Assembly: GCA_000149265.1 (NCBI GenBank)
Contig: CH003424.1
Coordinates: 298,690 to 362,689, forward strand
DNA from: Ciona savignyi
Taxonomy: Eukaryota > Chordata > Ascidiacea > Phlebobranchia > Cionidae
DNA: 64,000 nucleotides
Direction of reading: 5' to 3'
Positions 26,137 to 38,378 of the stretch are shown piece by piece. The position numbers and the translations under genes were made by a program. A model generated the notes under the pieces. It saw only the letters and a list, made by a program, of their open reading frames with translations. It ran no database searches and had not been told where the DNA came from. Numbering within the stretch: the stretch's first letter is position 1; each line of letters opens with the position of its first letter.

Positions 26137-26565
26137 CCCAAAAATGTATTTTTAGATCGCCCAAAATTTATAAATAGAAATGATGATTCAATGTTAATAT
26201 TTAAGTCTTTAAAAGTACCTCAATATTGGCCATTTAATTCGGTACAAACGTCTGGCTCAGAAAATAAATTTGCAATTAACGATAAACAGAAAGGAAAAAT
26301 ATCAAATAATGCTTGGGGCCTTGTATATTTAGTGCTCCGAGATGAAGATGATTTGCGTTAGAACAGGACTGGTTGGTTGGCTTTTGTACACCCATTTATA
26401 TATATGTTAATTTTCTGTGAATCGTAAAAATTTAAAGTGGACCAATGGTATACAATATGTTGGGGGATGCATACGAAAATCACTAAATAGAGGGTTTTAA
26501 AATCTATACCACTTTATTAAGCGAGAGAAATATTTTCATCAAATCAGGAAACGAACAGGAACTTG

Positions 26566-26622
26566 TGACGTGGCGCAGTTCAGAACTTTCCCGCCTAATG
26601 TTCAAAAGATAGGGCGCTTTGA
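26566..26622. promoter_or_regulatory. E2F-like spacer module, H1 3' side (unit 2)
   Basis: GTGACGTGGCGC, ACTTTCCCGCC, AATGTTCAAAAGAT and AGGGCGCTTTG in the order seen in the H2A-H2B spacers. Confidence 0.45.
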
Positions 26623-26743
26623 TGCAAAAAAATATGTCAAGTTCCTAACATAAATTAAGAACACGTTTACAGCCAAACGCACCCTTAAAGTATAAAATAT
26701 TATAATACTATTAAAAAGTATTTCCCTATTTTTAAAGTTGGGT

Positions 26744-26759
26744 GGCTCTAAAAAGAGCC
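26744..26759 (-). promoter_or_regulatory. Outer stem-loop downstream of H1 copy 2
   Basis: GGCTCTTTTTAGAGCC (-); duplicate of the inner stem-loop 156 bases away, including its CATGCAAACTAAAC leader. Confidence 0.9.
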
Positions 26760-26899
26760 GTTTAGTTTGCATGGAATTTCCGCACGAGTTTAATTTATTT
26801 CTTTCGAACTTCTACAAAATTCAACCCTACTGGACAAAAATAATTTCAATTCAAGATTATTAACTATCATCAAACTAAATCTCTATTTTTAACTTGAGT

Positions 26900-26915
26900 G
26901 GCTCTAAAAAGAGCC
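26900..26915 (-). promoter_or_regulatory. Inner stem-loop of H1 copy 2
   Basis: GGCTCTTTTTAGAGCC (-); the next bases are ACTCA rather than ACCCA. Confidence 0.94.
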
Positions 26916-26950
26916 GTTTAGTTTGCATGGAATTTCCATACGTGTTTAAC

Positions 26951-27511
26951 TTATTTCTTAGTTGTCTTTTTGGTCGATGCTTTCTTCGCTACAGGTTTTT
27001 TTGCGACAGGCTTCTTTGGTTTAACCGACTTTTTACTGGGTGTTTTCTTAACAGCGGTTTTTTTGGCAGCTGGCTTCTTTACAGTTGTCTTTTTAGCAGC
27101 AGGTTTCTTAGGGCTGGCTTTCTTGGCAACTGCTTTTTTAGCCTTGGATGGGGTAGCAACTGTCTTTTTGGTGGCCGTGGTTTTCTTGGAAGCGGCGGAT
27201 TTCTTAGCTGCTGCAGTTTTTTTGGCCGCATCAGCTACAGGTTTAGGAATCTTGAACGATCCTGAAGCGCCCGCCCCCTTGGTGTGAACAATTTCTCCTT
27301 TGACAACAAGTCGCTTCAAAGTTTTGTTGACGAACGTGTTGGCGGAATCTTCCTTCAATTTGTAGGTGGCAACAGCATACTTTACGATGGCCTGGCGAGA
27401 GCTACCGGATCTACTCTTTAGAGCAGTGATCGCCGTCTTCACCATCTCATTGTAACTGGGGTGCGTCGGTTCAGCCTTCTTGGGTGCAGGTTTCTTCGCA
27501 TTTGACGACAT
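26951..27511 (-). CDS. H1: Linker histone H1, copy 2
   Basis: 186 codons, same layout as copy 1 but not identical. In the winged helix there are several replacements: MVKTAITALK for MVKAAIAALK, KYAVATYKLKEDSANTFVNKTLKRL for KYVVATFKLKEGSANTYVNKALKQL, and EIVHTKG for EIVQTKG. The tail differs at several Ala/Ser/Thr positions. TATA-type CTTATAG at 27563-27569 and octamer ATGCAAAT at 27578-27585. It is head to head with the H2A at 28294. Confidence 0.96.
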   Translation of the reverse strand: MSSNAKKPAPKKAEPTHPSYNEMVKTAITALKSRSGSSRQAIVKYAVATYKLKEDSANTFVNKTLKRLVVKGEIVHTKGAGASGSFKIPKPVADAAKKTAAAKKSAASKKTTATKKTVATPSKAKKAVAKKASPKKPAAKKTTVKKPAAKKTAVKKTPSKKSVKPKKPVAKKPVAKKASTKKTTKK

Positions 27512-28201
27512 GGTTGTGAGATGTTCGTAATAGAATGTATTTAAACGCCCGTCGAATGTGGTCTTATAGCAACCGGTATGCAAATTTTAATCAGACTAAA
27601 ACGAGAGAACGAAGAAAAAAGACTCGCTGCGGTTTGGTCTAGACCTAGCTAAAGTTCTTTAAAGCGTAATCGCCTTTACGATACTGATAAAATTTTCGCG
27701 CCCATTATTGCAAAATCAAACAAAATTTAACTGGGTGGCAATTTATATGCCATAACCCTCATCACACTTCATACATCTAGCATGAGCTTGACTTACTTTT
27801 TGTTCCGAAACCGATTGGAATCCTATTTATTGTCCGCTTTATAATGATGCGCTTGTGGTAGAATCGTACGCTAACTGGAATAGTACGGAAAGCAAGGCGT
27901 ATTAACTTCCACGACAATTTTCCATTGGAAATTTATTTTTACGGCAATCGGACCGATTTTGTTGAAGACAATATGCCTGTTATGGTGTCGAAACAAGAAT
28001 ATATTATAAATAATGCTTTCCTTTAGTCGGCATAGTCGGAGAGATTATTGAAACTGCAAATTTTCTTCTATTTAGATTTATAAAGCAATTATCCCTCCCC
28101 GACTTTAAATGAGAGATTTCTTTTTATTCATGATCTATTTGTTTAACTCACTTTAAACTTTTTTCTGTACTCTCTTTAGGTGGATTCGACAATGCCACAG
28201 T

Positions 28202-28209
28202 CTATATAA
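28202..28209 (+). promoter_or_regulatory. TATA box of H2A (28294)
   Basis: CTATATAA, about 90 bases before the start codon, in the ancestral form lacking the MITE of unit 1. Confidence 0.65.
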
Positions 28210-28668
<459 letters not shown>

Positions 28669-28700
28669 ACACCTCGGTTTTACAACCACCACCACCAAAC

Positions 28701-28716
28701 GGCTCTTTTTAGAGCC
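28701..28716 (+). promoter_or_regulatory. Histone stem-loop of H2A (28294)
   Basis: GGCTCTTTTTAGAGCC, loop UUUU, then ACCCC. Confidence 0.95.
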
Positions 28717-29030
28717 ACCCCATTTTTAAAAAGAGTAACAAGTGAAATGCATAGCTAGGTATGTTCCAATGTCATAAGCGGTGGGTTAATAAAGCGTCCA
28801 TACCTTCACAACACCGTCGTTTAAAAATGTTAACGTTTCCGAGGCGATTCAGGCAAATGAAATTTTCGCAATATCCAGTAATGCTACAAATTACTAAATG
28901 TACCGATTTTTAATAATGAAAGGCATTTCCAACGCTATTTGAGAAACATTTTTATTTTTGTTAAAATCTGCATTGATTATTTCAAAAAGAGGGAACATTT
29001 TCATTAAACCAACAAACTGCCAATTTCCGT

Positions 29031-29096
29031 CCAACGTCATGAAGTGGGGCGGTGAGTTTCGCTTTCCCGCCAAATATTTAAAATTTGGCGCGCTTT
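29031..29096. promoter_or_regulatory. E2F-like spacer module, copy c
   Basis: CAACGTCATGA, CTTTCCCGCC, AAATATTTAAAAT, TTTGGCGCGC; counterpart of 15551. Confidence 0.5.
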
Positions 29097-29137
29097 CTTT
29101 TTAAAATGGTTATGTTTTGAGCTCTCGTAAGTTGGCT

Positions 29138-29153
29138 GGCTCTAAAAAGAGCC
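29138..29153 (-). repeat. Orphan histone stem-loop (unit 2, first)
   Basis: Perfect GGCTCTTTTTAGAGCC (-) with CATGCAAACTTAAAC leader and no gene. Confidence 0.8.
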
Positions 29154-29697
29154 GTTTAAGTTTGCATGTCATATTCTCATTAAGTGTGGGTTTATAAGAC
29201 GTCTTAACATTTACAATGCCGTCCTGTAATCAAGTGGTAATATTTGCAATAATCAACATTTTAAATTTGTTTAAATCATGGCTCCTTGGTTAAAAACGAT
29301 AGAAAATAATTCTTCATTAAACCAACAAACAATACTGCAATATTTTCGTGTTAACTTCATGATGTGGAGCATATAGATTGACTTTCCCGCCTAATATTTA
29401 AACTTTGGCGTGCTTTCATTTTTAAATCATAAGCGCGCAATTTTAACTGCTCTATACCAAGTACCGTTAGATTCATTCAAAAAGCGCGGGAATTATGTTG
29501 AGATTTTTACGTTTTACAGTACAGGTTGTTGCTAAATTTGGTAAAATAAATATTTCTTTGGCATTTTGAATACATGATCTGTATAAGTGCACAGAGCAAC
29601 TTAAGAATACCATACAATTTATCCACAACGTCCATCTTAAAGTAACTGCGCTAATTTTGTAATGGAAATTCATGTATTTCTCTGTCATAAAATGGGT

Positions 29698-29713
29698 GGC
29701 TCTAAAAAGAGCC
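29698..29713 (-). promoter_or_regulatory. Stem-loop of the H2B fragment
   Basis: GGCTCTTTTTAGAGCC (-), type A; it now serves only a gene stump. Confidence 0.9.
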
Positions 29714-29736
29714 GTTTGTGGTTTGTGCAAAACGAT

Positions 29737-29818
29737 TTACTTGGAGCTGGTGTACTTGGTGACGGCTTTGGTGCCTTCAGAGACTGCATGCTTGGCAAGC
29801 TCACCAGGCAACAACAGG
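29737..29818 (-). pseudogene. H2B 3' fragment, type A
   Basis: The last ~27 codons of H2B ([25 protein letters not shown]) are intact with their stop and stem-loop. Coding homology stops abruptly at 29818 and is joined to spacer sequence (GGCATTTCTAATG) that belongs about 0.9 kb to the left. The intact H2B follows at 30635. Its leftover codons match the neighbour, so the break is recent. Confidence 0.9.
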
Positions 29819-29929
29819 CATTTCTAATGTCTATTTGAGAAACATTTTTGGTAAAATCTACAGGGATTAATTTAAAACGAGGGAAAATAATTCTTTATTA
29901 GTTCAGGAAACAAACTGCCAATTTTCGTG

Positions 29930-29996
29930 TAAACGTCATGATGTGAAAAAGTCAGTTTCGCTTTCCCGCCCAATATTTAAAATTTGGGGCGCTTTG
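29930..29996. promoter_or_regulatory. E2F-like spacer module, copy d
   Basis: AAACGTCATGA, CTTTCCCGCC, AATATTTAAAAT, then TTTGGGGCGC (one base off). Confidence 0.45.
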
Positions 29997-30131
29997 TTTT
30001 TAAAATGGTTATGTTTTGTTGTGCTCTTGTATATTACATGGAAGCTGTTTAGAATTTTACCGCTCAACACACACTAAAAGTAGAAAATATTCTTATACTA
30101 TTCAACATGAATATATTTTTTTAAGTTGGCT

Positions 30132-30149
30132 GGCTCTAAAAAAAGAGCC
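30132..30149 (-). repeat. Orphan stem-loop with enlarged loop (unit 2, second)
   Basis: GGCTCTTTTTTTAGAGCC (-): two extra bases give a six-base loop that SLBP would not be expected to bind well. CATGCAAAC leader as in 29138. Confidence 0.75.
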
Positions 30150-30594
30150 GTTCAAGTTTGCATGTCATATTATCATTATGTGTGGGTTCATGACGCGTCA
30201 AATAAGTTACAAAGTCGTCATTAGAAATTCCAACGTTTACGGCGCGATTAAGACAAGTGGGAATTTTCCCAATAACCAGTAATGCTGCAAATTACTAAGA
30301 GTGCCTTCGTATTTTTTTTTAATAATAAACCATAAACGCGCAATTTTAACTGCTCTATATCAAGTACCGTTAAAATCATTCAAAAAGCGCCGGAATTATT
30401 TTGGATTTTTTTCGTTTTACAGTACAGGTTGTTCCTAAATTTGGTAAAATAAATATTTCTCCGGTATTTTGAATACATGATCTGTTTAAGTGCACAGGAC
30501 AAATGAGAATACTATAACATTTATCCATTACGGCCATCTTAAAGTAACTGCGCTAATTTTGTGATGGTGACGTGTCTCTTTGATAAAATTGGGT

Positions 30595-30610
30595 GGCTCT
30601 AAAAAGAGCC
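30595..30610 (-). promoter_or_regulatory. Histone stem-loop of H2B (30635)
   Basis: GGCTCTTTTTAGAGCC (-), loop UUUU. Confidence 0.95.
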
Positions 30611-30634
30611 GTTTGTGGGTTGGAGCAAAATGAA

Positions 30635-30997
30635 TTATTTCGAGCTGGTGTACTTGGTGACAGCCTTGGTGCCTTCGGAGACTGCATGCTTGGCAAGCTC
30701 ACCAGGCAGCAAAAGTCGAACTGCGGTTTGGATTTCCCGACTACTGATCGTGGACCTCTTGTTGTAACCGGCAAGTTTCGACGCTTCGGATGCAATGCGC
30801 TCGAAAATGTCGTTCACGAACGAGTTCATGATGCTCATAGCTTTGCTGGAGATACCAGTGTCAGGGTGTACCTGCTTTAGTACCTTGTATACATAGATGG
30901 AGAAGCTTTCCTTTCGCTTTGATCGGCGCTTCTTCTTTCCTTCGGACGGTGCCGCCTTCTTGACTAGTTTCTTGCTTCCTTTGCCTGTTGGTGCCAT
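30635..30997 (-). CDS. H2B: Histone H2B, type A (unit 2)
   Basis: 120 codons, consensus protein; the C-terminal Ser codon is TCG here (CTCGAAATAA end). TATAAAAG at 31040-31047 and ATGCTAAT follow the type A pattern. The 509-bp family P MITE lies about 180 bases upstream of the start. Confidence 0.98.
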   Translation of the reverse strand: MAPTGKGSKKLVKKAAPSEGKKKRRSKRKESFSIYVYKVLKQVHPDTGISSKAMSIMNSFVNDIFERIASEASKLAGYNKRSTISSREIQTAVRLLLPGELAKHAVSEGTKAVTKYTSSK

Positions 30998-31179
30998 GGT
31001 TGTTCGTTTGAACTGATAAACATCGCATCACCGTTTTCACTTTTATAGCCACCCATATGCTAATCTAAAGCGAACAGAAGGGTTAAGTAAAATCGACGGT
31101 CGGATAGGTTCTCTCTTTTTTTGGTTTATTCGTAATCGCGTAGCTTTGGACTATACTTAAATTTAGAAAACTAGGAGTA

Positions 31180-31688
31180 CAGTGGAACCCCGCTTACCTG
31201 ACCACCTACGGGACCGTCATCAAGCGGTCGCGTTAGCGGGGTGGTCGTGTTAGCGAATTTTGCTTTAAAGCAAGTTGTCGTCTTATGAAGTCAAAACGTC
31301 TGCCTTTTTACTTAATATTTACTAAATGCCATTATTTTTTGCAAAATGATTTTAAACAACTATTAGTTCTATAATTTATCTTATAAAATTCAGTTCTGTT
31401 TGCCAGAATTTTCTTTGTGTGTGTGTACGCGCTTATGTAATCTTATTGTTTTGATCACAAAAGAAATTTAAACTTATTATTTTGGTGACAAAAGCACATT
31501 ATTGGGCACGTGTGGTCGCTTTATCGGAGTTAAATTTGAGGTTTTGGACCAAACAATGGCGGTTTTGGTCTGGAAACCGGGGTGGTCGTGTTATTGAAAC
31601 AGTGTGCAATGCATTAAATTATTTGGGACCGCACTGAAGTGGTCCTGGTAATGAGGTGGTCGTGTTATCGAGGTGGTCGTCAAGCGGG
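31180..31688. mobile_element. MITE family P (pogo-like), full length
   Basis: Starts CAGTGGAACCCCGCTTA after TA (31178-31179) and ends GTCAAGCGGG before TA (31689-31690). The equivalent spacers at about 16803 and 19711 read GAGTATACAAT, i.e. the empty TA site. 509 bp, no coding sequence. Confidence 0.88.
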
Positions 31689-32149
31689 TATATAATTTGC
31701 CTTTAATAATAAATTCTACTAGGAAATGTAACAGTAATTTGTAAATCTTGAACCATTATTTGATTTTTTTTATTATCAGTAAGTGTATTTCGTTCGATGT
31801 TTTTTCTTGTTCATGATAACTGTGGTAATTTTTTTCATTATATTAAATAAATTTATCTCCCAAAAATTATGATAACTACTTGAAAATTAGAGCGCCACTC
31901 CCTAAGTCAACTAATAGAACGCCACCACAGCGGAAGGGTTAAAAAAAAGATCTGGCGTTTAAAATAGAGGTTTAACGGACAGACATTGGCGCATAACAAA
32001 CACACATTAACTTATCAATCCTAATTTCTAACCAACCAGCTAAACAGGTAAACATCAAACCGATCAGCTTGCAGCACGTCACAAGGTAGTACATTCTAAA
32101 TCACAAGTACCGGGTAGAAATAGTTTTTAAACTGTGAAAAATGTTGGGT

Positions 32150-32164
32150 GGCCTTAAAAGAGCC
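32150..32164 (-). repeat. Degenerate orphan stem-loop, H2B-H4 spacer (unit 2)
   Basis: GGCTCTTTTAAGGCC (-): one base deleted. It matches 17282 and 20314 in position. Confidence 0.7.
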
Positions 32165-32442
32165 GTTTAGATGAATGTAGAAAACCTGAATTAAAAATGA
32201 AAGAACGGAATAATAATTGTATAGGAAAATTTTAGTAAAAACAACTAATAGTAAAATTTAACAAATATACACTACTTATAAAAAAAGATTTTAAAAGTAG
32301 TATTGTTAAAACTTGTTGCATGGAGAGAAGTCTTGGAGAGAGACTAAATGAACCAATCAGAACTAGTCTGTGAAAGAGCTGACCAATCATATCGATATAA
32401 TCAGAAATTCTCTTTAAACGTCCTGACCGTATGGCAAAACTA

Positions 32443-32572
32443 AAATGAGGGAAACTGTACAATAAAATAAAGATTAGGTAATAGAGTTAGTTTTTTCTAG
32501 GATTAAGATTTGTGTTTGGGGAATGGTTAGAACTAGTGTGCAGTTTTCCTTTGTTTAGTGTTGCCCTGGAAA
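32443..32572. mobile_element. Palindromic MITE, family M
   Basis: AAAATGAGGGAAACTGTACAATAAAATAAAG-type left end (split here), TGCAGTTTTCCTTTGTTTAGTG right end. Confidence 0.5.
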
Positions 32573-32724
32573 AGATACAGTAAACCGTTTTTTTTTATAT
32601 TTTCTTCCTTATAAGAGGATTAAATTCTTAATCCTCAAAAAAACTAAGTGTATGATGTTATTAGCTTCAGTATAAACGCTTGGAAAAGCGATGTAATAAT
32701 TCGATCTCTTTTTCTTAATTGGGT

Positions 32725-32740
32725 GGCCCTTAAAAGGGCC
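32725..32740 (-). promoter_or_regulatory. Histone stem-loop of H4 (32766), variant
   Basis: GGCCCTTTTAAGGGCC (-): the loop reads UUUA, making the whole 16-mer self-complementary except the central two bases. All other H4 copies read UUUU. Confidence 0.95.
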
Positions 32741-32765
32741 GTTTGTTGAATTGAAATTAGTTGAA

Positions 32766-33095
<330 letters not shown>

Positions 33096-33269
33096 TTAAC
33101 ATTGAGTAAAATGAAGTTATCAGCTAGTCGGTTTTGGTTTTATAGCCACCTTTCGTACGTCGTCGAATTAAAAGAAAAAATGTACCTTAGGTGCTCTCGT
33201 TTTTGTGTAAAAGGGTAAAAGGTGCTTTCAATAGTCTCTCGTACGATGACATGGCATGATGTTTTCCCA

Positions 33270-33356
33270 ATTGTTCGGGCGGGAACTTAAACGACAATTG
33301 GTTTGGGCGGGAACCTAAACGACAATTGGTTTGGGCGGAAACTTAAACGACAATTG
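33270..33356. promoter_or_regulatory. Triplicated GGGCGGGAAC block upstream of H4 (unit 2)
   Basis: Three ~25-bp blocks; the third is mutated to GGGCGGAAAC. Confidence 0.55.
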
Positions 33357-33902
33357 TTTTTGAAATTTATACAGTAACTTAACTTTATTTAAACACTCTG
33401 AATATTCTATTCTATGCTTCTACATACGATGTAATCTTATCGGGTCGTTTTCAACCTAAAATATGTGCATAGAAATTGTACAAGATTTTGTTATATTTTT
33501 ATATTCGCCCTTGCCCAATGTAGGGGATAAGGTTCCTTTATTTCTTTCGATTTGCACTTTATATTTACTGTTTAGAAGCTGATAATTAAATTTTGTTACG
33601 TCTCGATGTGGATCCTCTGACTCAATACACCGCAAAATTTCCCTACTGGCTGGACAAAATGAACACCATTTATTAGACCACCAATCGACAAGTTTCCATT
33701 GTACAAGTACGCTTCAGGTCCTAACTATAACTATCATTGATTTAAGTTGGACAGTAAAATTGAAGGGCTTAATTCGGTTGGGATGAATAAACATAATTGT
33801 GTGAGATATGTTAAATATATCTTTTAGATAATATTAGAATATTTTACCAGCATACGCATACTTCGATTGTGTAAATGTTTTACACAGTGATTTTTTTAGG
33901 TT

Positions 33903-33918
33903 GGCGCCAAAAAACGCC
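33903..33918 (-). repeat. Degenerate orphan stem-loop, H4-H2B spacer (unit 2)
   Basis: GGCGTTTTTTGGCGCC (-): the most decayed form of the element at 19019 and 22045. Confidence 0.6.
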
Positions 33919-34014
33919 GTTTAGCGGTTGAATAAAGTGACAATTTGAATCTCGAACATCACCTAGCCCGTCTCCATGCCATATAATACAATATGCTCTT
34001 TACAAAATTTGGGT

Positions 34015-34030
34015 GGCTCTGAAAAGAGCC
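34015..34030 (-). promoter_or_regulatory. Histone stem-loop of H2B (34058)
   Basis: GGCTCTTTTCAGAGCC (-), loop UUUC. Confidence 0.95.
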
Positions 34031-34057
34031 GTTTAGAAGGTGACTGAAACTAATGAT

Positions 34058-34420
34058 TTACTTGGAGCTAGTGTACTTGGTGACGGCTTTGGTGCCTTCG
34101 GAGACTGCATGCTTGGCAAGCTCACCAGGCAGCAACAGTCGAACTGCGGTCTGGATTTCCCGACTACTGATTGTAGATCTCTTGTTGTAACCGGCAAGTT
34201 TCGACGCTTCGGATGCGATGCGCTCGAAAATATCGTTCACGAATGAGTTCATGATGCTCATAGCTTTGCTGGAGATACCAGTGTCAGGGTGCACTTGCTT
34301 CAGCACCTTGTATACATAGATGGAGAAGCTTTCCTTGCGCTTTGATCGGCGCTTCTTCTTTCCTTCGGACGGTGCAGCCTTCTTGACTAGTTTTTTGCTT
34401 CCTTTGCCTGTTGGTGCCAT
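34058..34420 (-). CDS. H2B: Histone H2B, type B (unit 2)
   Basis: 120 codons, consensus protein. TATTTATA at 34463-34470 in the type B context. It lies between H4 (32766) and H3 (35529). Confidence 0.98.
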   Translation of the reverse strand: MAPTGKGSKKLVKKAAPSEGKKKRRSKRKESFSIYVYKVLKQVHPDTGISSKAMSIMNSFVNDIFERIASEASKLAGYNKRSTISSREIQTAVRLLLPGELAKHAVSEGTKAVTKYTSSK

Positions 34421-34869
34421 GGTTGTTCTTTGGAACTGATGACTAACGCACCAATTGTTTCATATTTATAGCCTCGCACATGGTAATTTTAGCGTGATCG
34501 TAATGCGAGAAGACAATAAAAAAAAGGCGTCTGTGAGTTCTGATTGACTCCCTCTCTTTTTTTATAGTGCTAACTCGACAGAGGTGCGACATATATAAAT
34601 AAAACACAAAAGTATAAATTTAGCAATGTTTCCTACTTTCCTACAGTAAAAGATAGCCAATGTTTGAGCCAACGACCGCTTTCTAGATGTTACTGAAAAC
34701 GCATTAAATGTCCTGTATTTACCTGTATTTTAAAACTGGGATATCCGACTATTTCATGTGTTGCTACATATAAAAAGAAAATAGCATCTTTAACGCAGTA
34801 CAAATAAAAAAATGTATACCGTTACCGGTATATTAAAACTAAAACAAGATAAAACAACAAATATATAAC

Positions 34870-35335
34870 ACTGGGGAAAACTGAACGATAAAATGAAGAT
34901 TATGACATTAAAGTTAATTTTAAATATAGGGTTTGAATTAAGGTTTGTGTCTAGGGCAGGGATGTCCAACCTGCGGCCCGCCTGAGATTTTTGTGCGGCC
35001 CGCTAGTCATTTTTACTCCAAGTAGTATTTTGAACTTTAAATCTTGACCTAATTAAACTCTTTATTTGGAAAAACAATATCAAAAATCTCATTCACTTTG
35101 TATTATAGAAATATTTTTTTGTGTCTTTCTATGTGTGTGTTATTTGTTCTTATCTTTAAAGATAAATTAATGTTTTTTAATTGTTTCTTTATGAACCCAT
35201 TTTAGAAATTTGATAAGTTCTGCGGCCCATTAAAATATTTTTAAGTGACAATGCGGCCCACTACAATAAAAAGGTTGGACTTCCCTGGTCTAGGGCATTT
35301 TAGTGTGGAGTTGTCCTCCTTTTAGTGTTGCTCTA
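34870..35335. mobile_element. Palindromic MITE, family M, interrupted
   Basis: Left part 34870-34956 and right part 35288-35335 are one family M element (matching 8394-8553) split by the hAT MITE at 34957. Confidence 0.65.
34957..35287. mobile_element. hAT-type MITE nested in family M
   Basis: Ends CAGGGATGTCCAACCT...AGGTTGGACTTCCCTG; exact 8-bp duplication GTCTAGGG (34949-34956, 35288-35295). The inside repeats GCGGCCCGC/GCGGCCCAC. 331 bp, no coding sequence. Confidence 0.92.
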
Positions 35336-35488
35336 AAACAGTAGTCTTAACGAAATGAAACTTACCACGGATTTACATAAATCTTAAACTGATTCTAGCA
35401 ACTTTGATTAGTTTAATTGTAAATTTTGGACTATTTACTACGGGAAATGGCAATTCATTCAAATATAAATCTCTTTGAAATACTGGGT

Positions 35489-35504
35489 GGCTCTGAAAAG
35501 AGCC
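35489..35504 (-). promoter_or_regulatory. Histone stem-loop of H3 (35529)
   Basis: GGCTCTTTTCAGAGCC (-), then ACCCA and CAAAGAGA. Confidence 0.95.
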
Positions 35505-35528
35505 GTTTGAAGAAGTCAAAGCGTTCGT

Positions 35529-35978
<450 letters not shown>

Positions 35979-36185
35979 CTAGAGTATTTATAGCCGAACA
36001 ACTCCCGCCAATTTTATCTGGACGATGATTGGCTAGTTTAAAGAATGGCGCCCAAATTTCTTTTTTCATAAATTAGTTAAATTCTCTCGCACATGAACTT
36101 TTCCTCCCAGTTGAATTCGCGCTATTTTACGATTTTGGTAAAAGGTGATAACTGAGACTCAATCTATATAAAAAAAATTAATATA

Positions 36186-36615
36186 CAGTCGGCGCCGATT
36201 ATTAGGACCACGGATAACATGATCAATTTGGTATGGTGCGGAATTTCTCCGTCACTTTACCGCACACTTTTCTTCGAGGCTTAGTGTAATTTTTATAAAT
36301 ATTTATTTTTTCCATTTTTATTTATTTTTTATGTGGGTTTAAGCGGCCACGTCTAAATATACCGAAATTTAATAATTGATTATTTTAACGAATGTCGTTT
36401 TGCCGTTTTTTCCGGTTTTCAAATTTTTAACTAAGGTCCTGCTTCGTGTTTTCATTGAGCAAACAAAAAATTGACAAAACTAAATGATGAATTGGACGGT
36501 ATTTAGACTTCATGTCGCTTACGGCGTCGATTCTAGGCGCGGTTATGACGACTTTATGACCATTCGGATATTTAAAAGGTTTGGTCCCAAGGTGGTCATA
36601 TTAAGTGGTGCCTAC
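36186..36615. mobile_element. MITE family B, copy 3
   Basis: CAGTCGGCGCCGATTA start after TA, TTAAGTGGTGCCTAC end, internal family X block at 36335-36490. It lacks the nested family P of unit 2. Confidence 0.75.
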
Positions 36616-36729
36616 CTTCGTACCATTTAGTTGGCAGAAATAATTTATTTTACCCAAAAAAATAATATTAGGCGACACAAATTTATGCTTTACGCTAAAA
36701 AAACTGTACTTTACGTAAAGCCGGACAAT

Positions 36730-36910
36730 ACTAAAAGGAGGGAAAGCGGGAAACTGCTAACTAAAACCATGGAAATTAATTTTAACCCTGCTCTAAACAC
36801 TAATATCAAACTCAGAACTAACCCTAACTCTAACCCCATGTTTAAAACTAACTCTTAAGCGCTAATCTTTAATTTAATGTGCAGTTTCCCTCCTTTTAGT
36901 TTTTCCCCGT
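36730..36910. mobile_element. Palindromic MITE, family M
   Basis: ACTAAAAGGAGGGAAAGCGG start, AACCCTAACTCTAACCCC core, CAGTTTCCCTCCTTTTAGT end. Absent from units 1 and 2 at this place, so it was inserted after the units separated. Confidence 0.7.
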
Positions 36911-37200
36911 AAAGCCGGTACATATTAGCAAAAATTCTAAACATTCATCTTATTGGAGAAATGAGATAGAAATTTCGGGGACCAATAACATGGAAAAAAA
37001 TCATTTCTTAAATAAATGCTTTATGGCAAGGCAAATTTTAGAATTTATATTTGGTAAGATGTTTTTACTACACACCTTTGAATTTTAATTGCGAAATATT
37101 TGTTCTTATACACTGCAATGACGTATAATAGGACATCTGCGTTTTTGTTATAGAAAAGACATAGATTGTGTGCATTGAGCCTCTTTTTAAAAAATGAGGT

Positions 37201-37216
37201 GGCTCTAAAAAGAGCC
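37201..37216 (-). promoter_or_regulatory. Histone stem-loop of H2A (37251)
   Basis: GGCTCTTTTTAGAGCC (-); the next bases are ACCTC. Confidence 0.95.
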
Positions 37217-37250
37217 GTTTTAATAGTGGTTGTTGTTAAAACCAAGGTGT

Positions 37251-37709
<459 letters not shown>

Positions 37710-38220
37710 TTATATAGACCCTAAGATTGTCGAATCTATCAAAAGAGAAACAAAAAGGAAAAAAAGAAAAGTGATTGAACCAATTACGAGCCTCACTCGT
37801 TTTGGGAAAGAAAGGACAATAGATTACTTTGTGGGATTTCCAAATTCAAACTACCCAGAATATTAAATATTTTATTTAATAAAGGATAGAAAAGTTATTA
37901 TTATATGTAATACAAAATGTCAATTATTCTATTATAAAACTTCAATTTAATATACCTATTTGATTGGTAACTCTGTTTTGTCCAATTTAAGCTATTTTAA
38001 GCCAATTAAGCTAAAATGCGGTTCAAAAATTTTTTTACACAGATTTATTTGTTTTTGATTTGTCATTTGTCAGTATTGCTGATCGTCTATTTGTCCAATT
38101 AAAGCATCGTAATGAACAGTACCTAAAGTTTTTGATTGTTAATAGTATTCCAGGATATTAACAGTATTCCAGGATATTATCTGATACAACTTTTTACCTC
38201 ATTTTTTTCATTAGTTAATA

Positions 38221-38374
38221 TGAACTCGTTTGTGAATGATATTTCCAGACCGCAATTCAAGTTTTGCTGTCTTGTATACTTGCCATGAATTAAGTCTTCA
38301 AAGGCACCATCTACATTAGTTTTAAGTGAATCGTTAGTTTCAATCAAGCTTAAACGGCTCTTTTTATATCTACC
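38221..38374 (+). pseudogene. H2B pseudogene fragment, opposite strand (unit 3)
   Basis: Same deleted and frameshifted H2B remnant as 25984, with a diverged end and the half stem-loop at 38353. A SINE has inserted immediately after it. Confidence 0.75.
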
Positions 38375-38378
38375 AAGT

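Larger units (their letters stand above)
28910..30600. repeat. Local ~0.9-kb tandem duplication of the H2A-H2B spacer
   Basis: Blocks at about 28920-29700 (ATTTCCAACGCTATTTGAGAA, E2F-like module, orphan stem-loop, GCGCGCAATTTTAAC, TACATGATCTGT) recur in order at about 29820-30600. The join is inside an H2B gene (29818). Confidence 0.85.
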
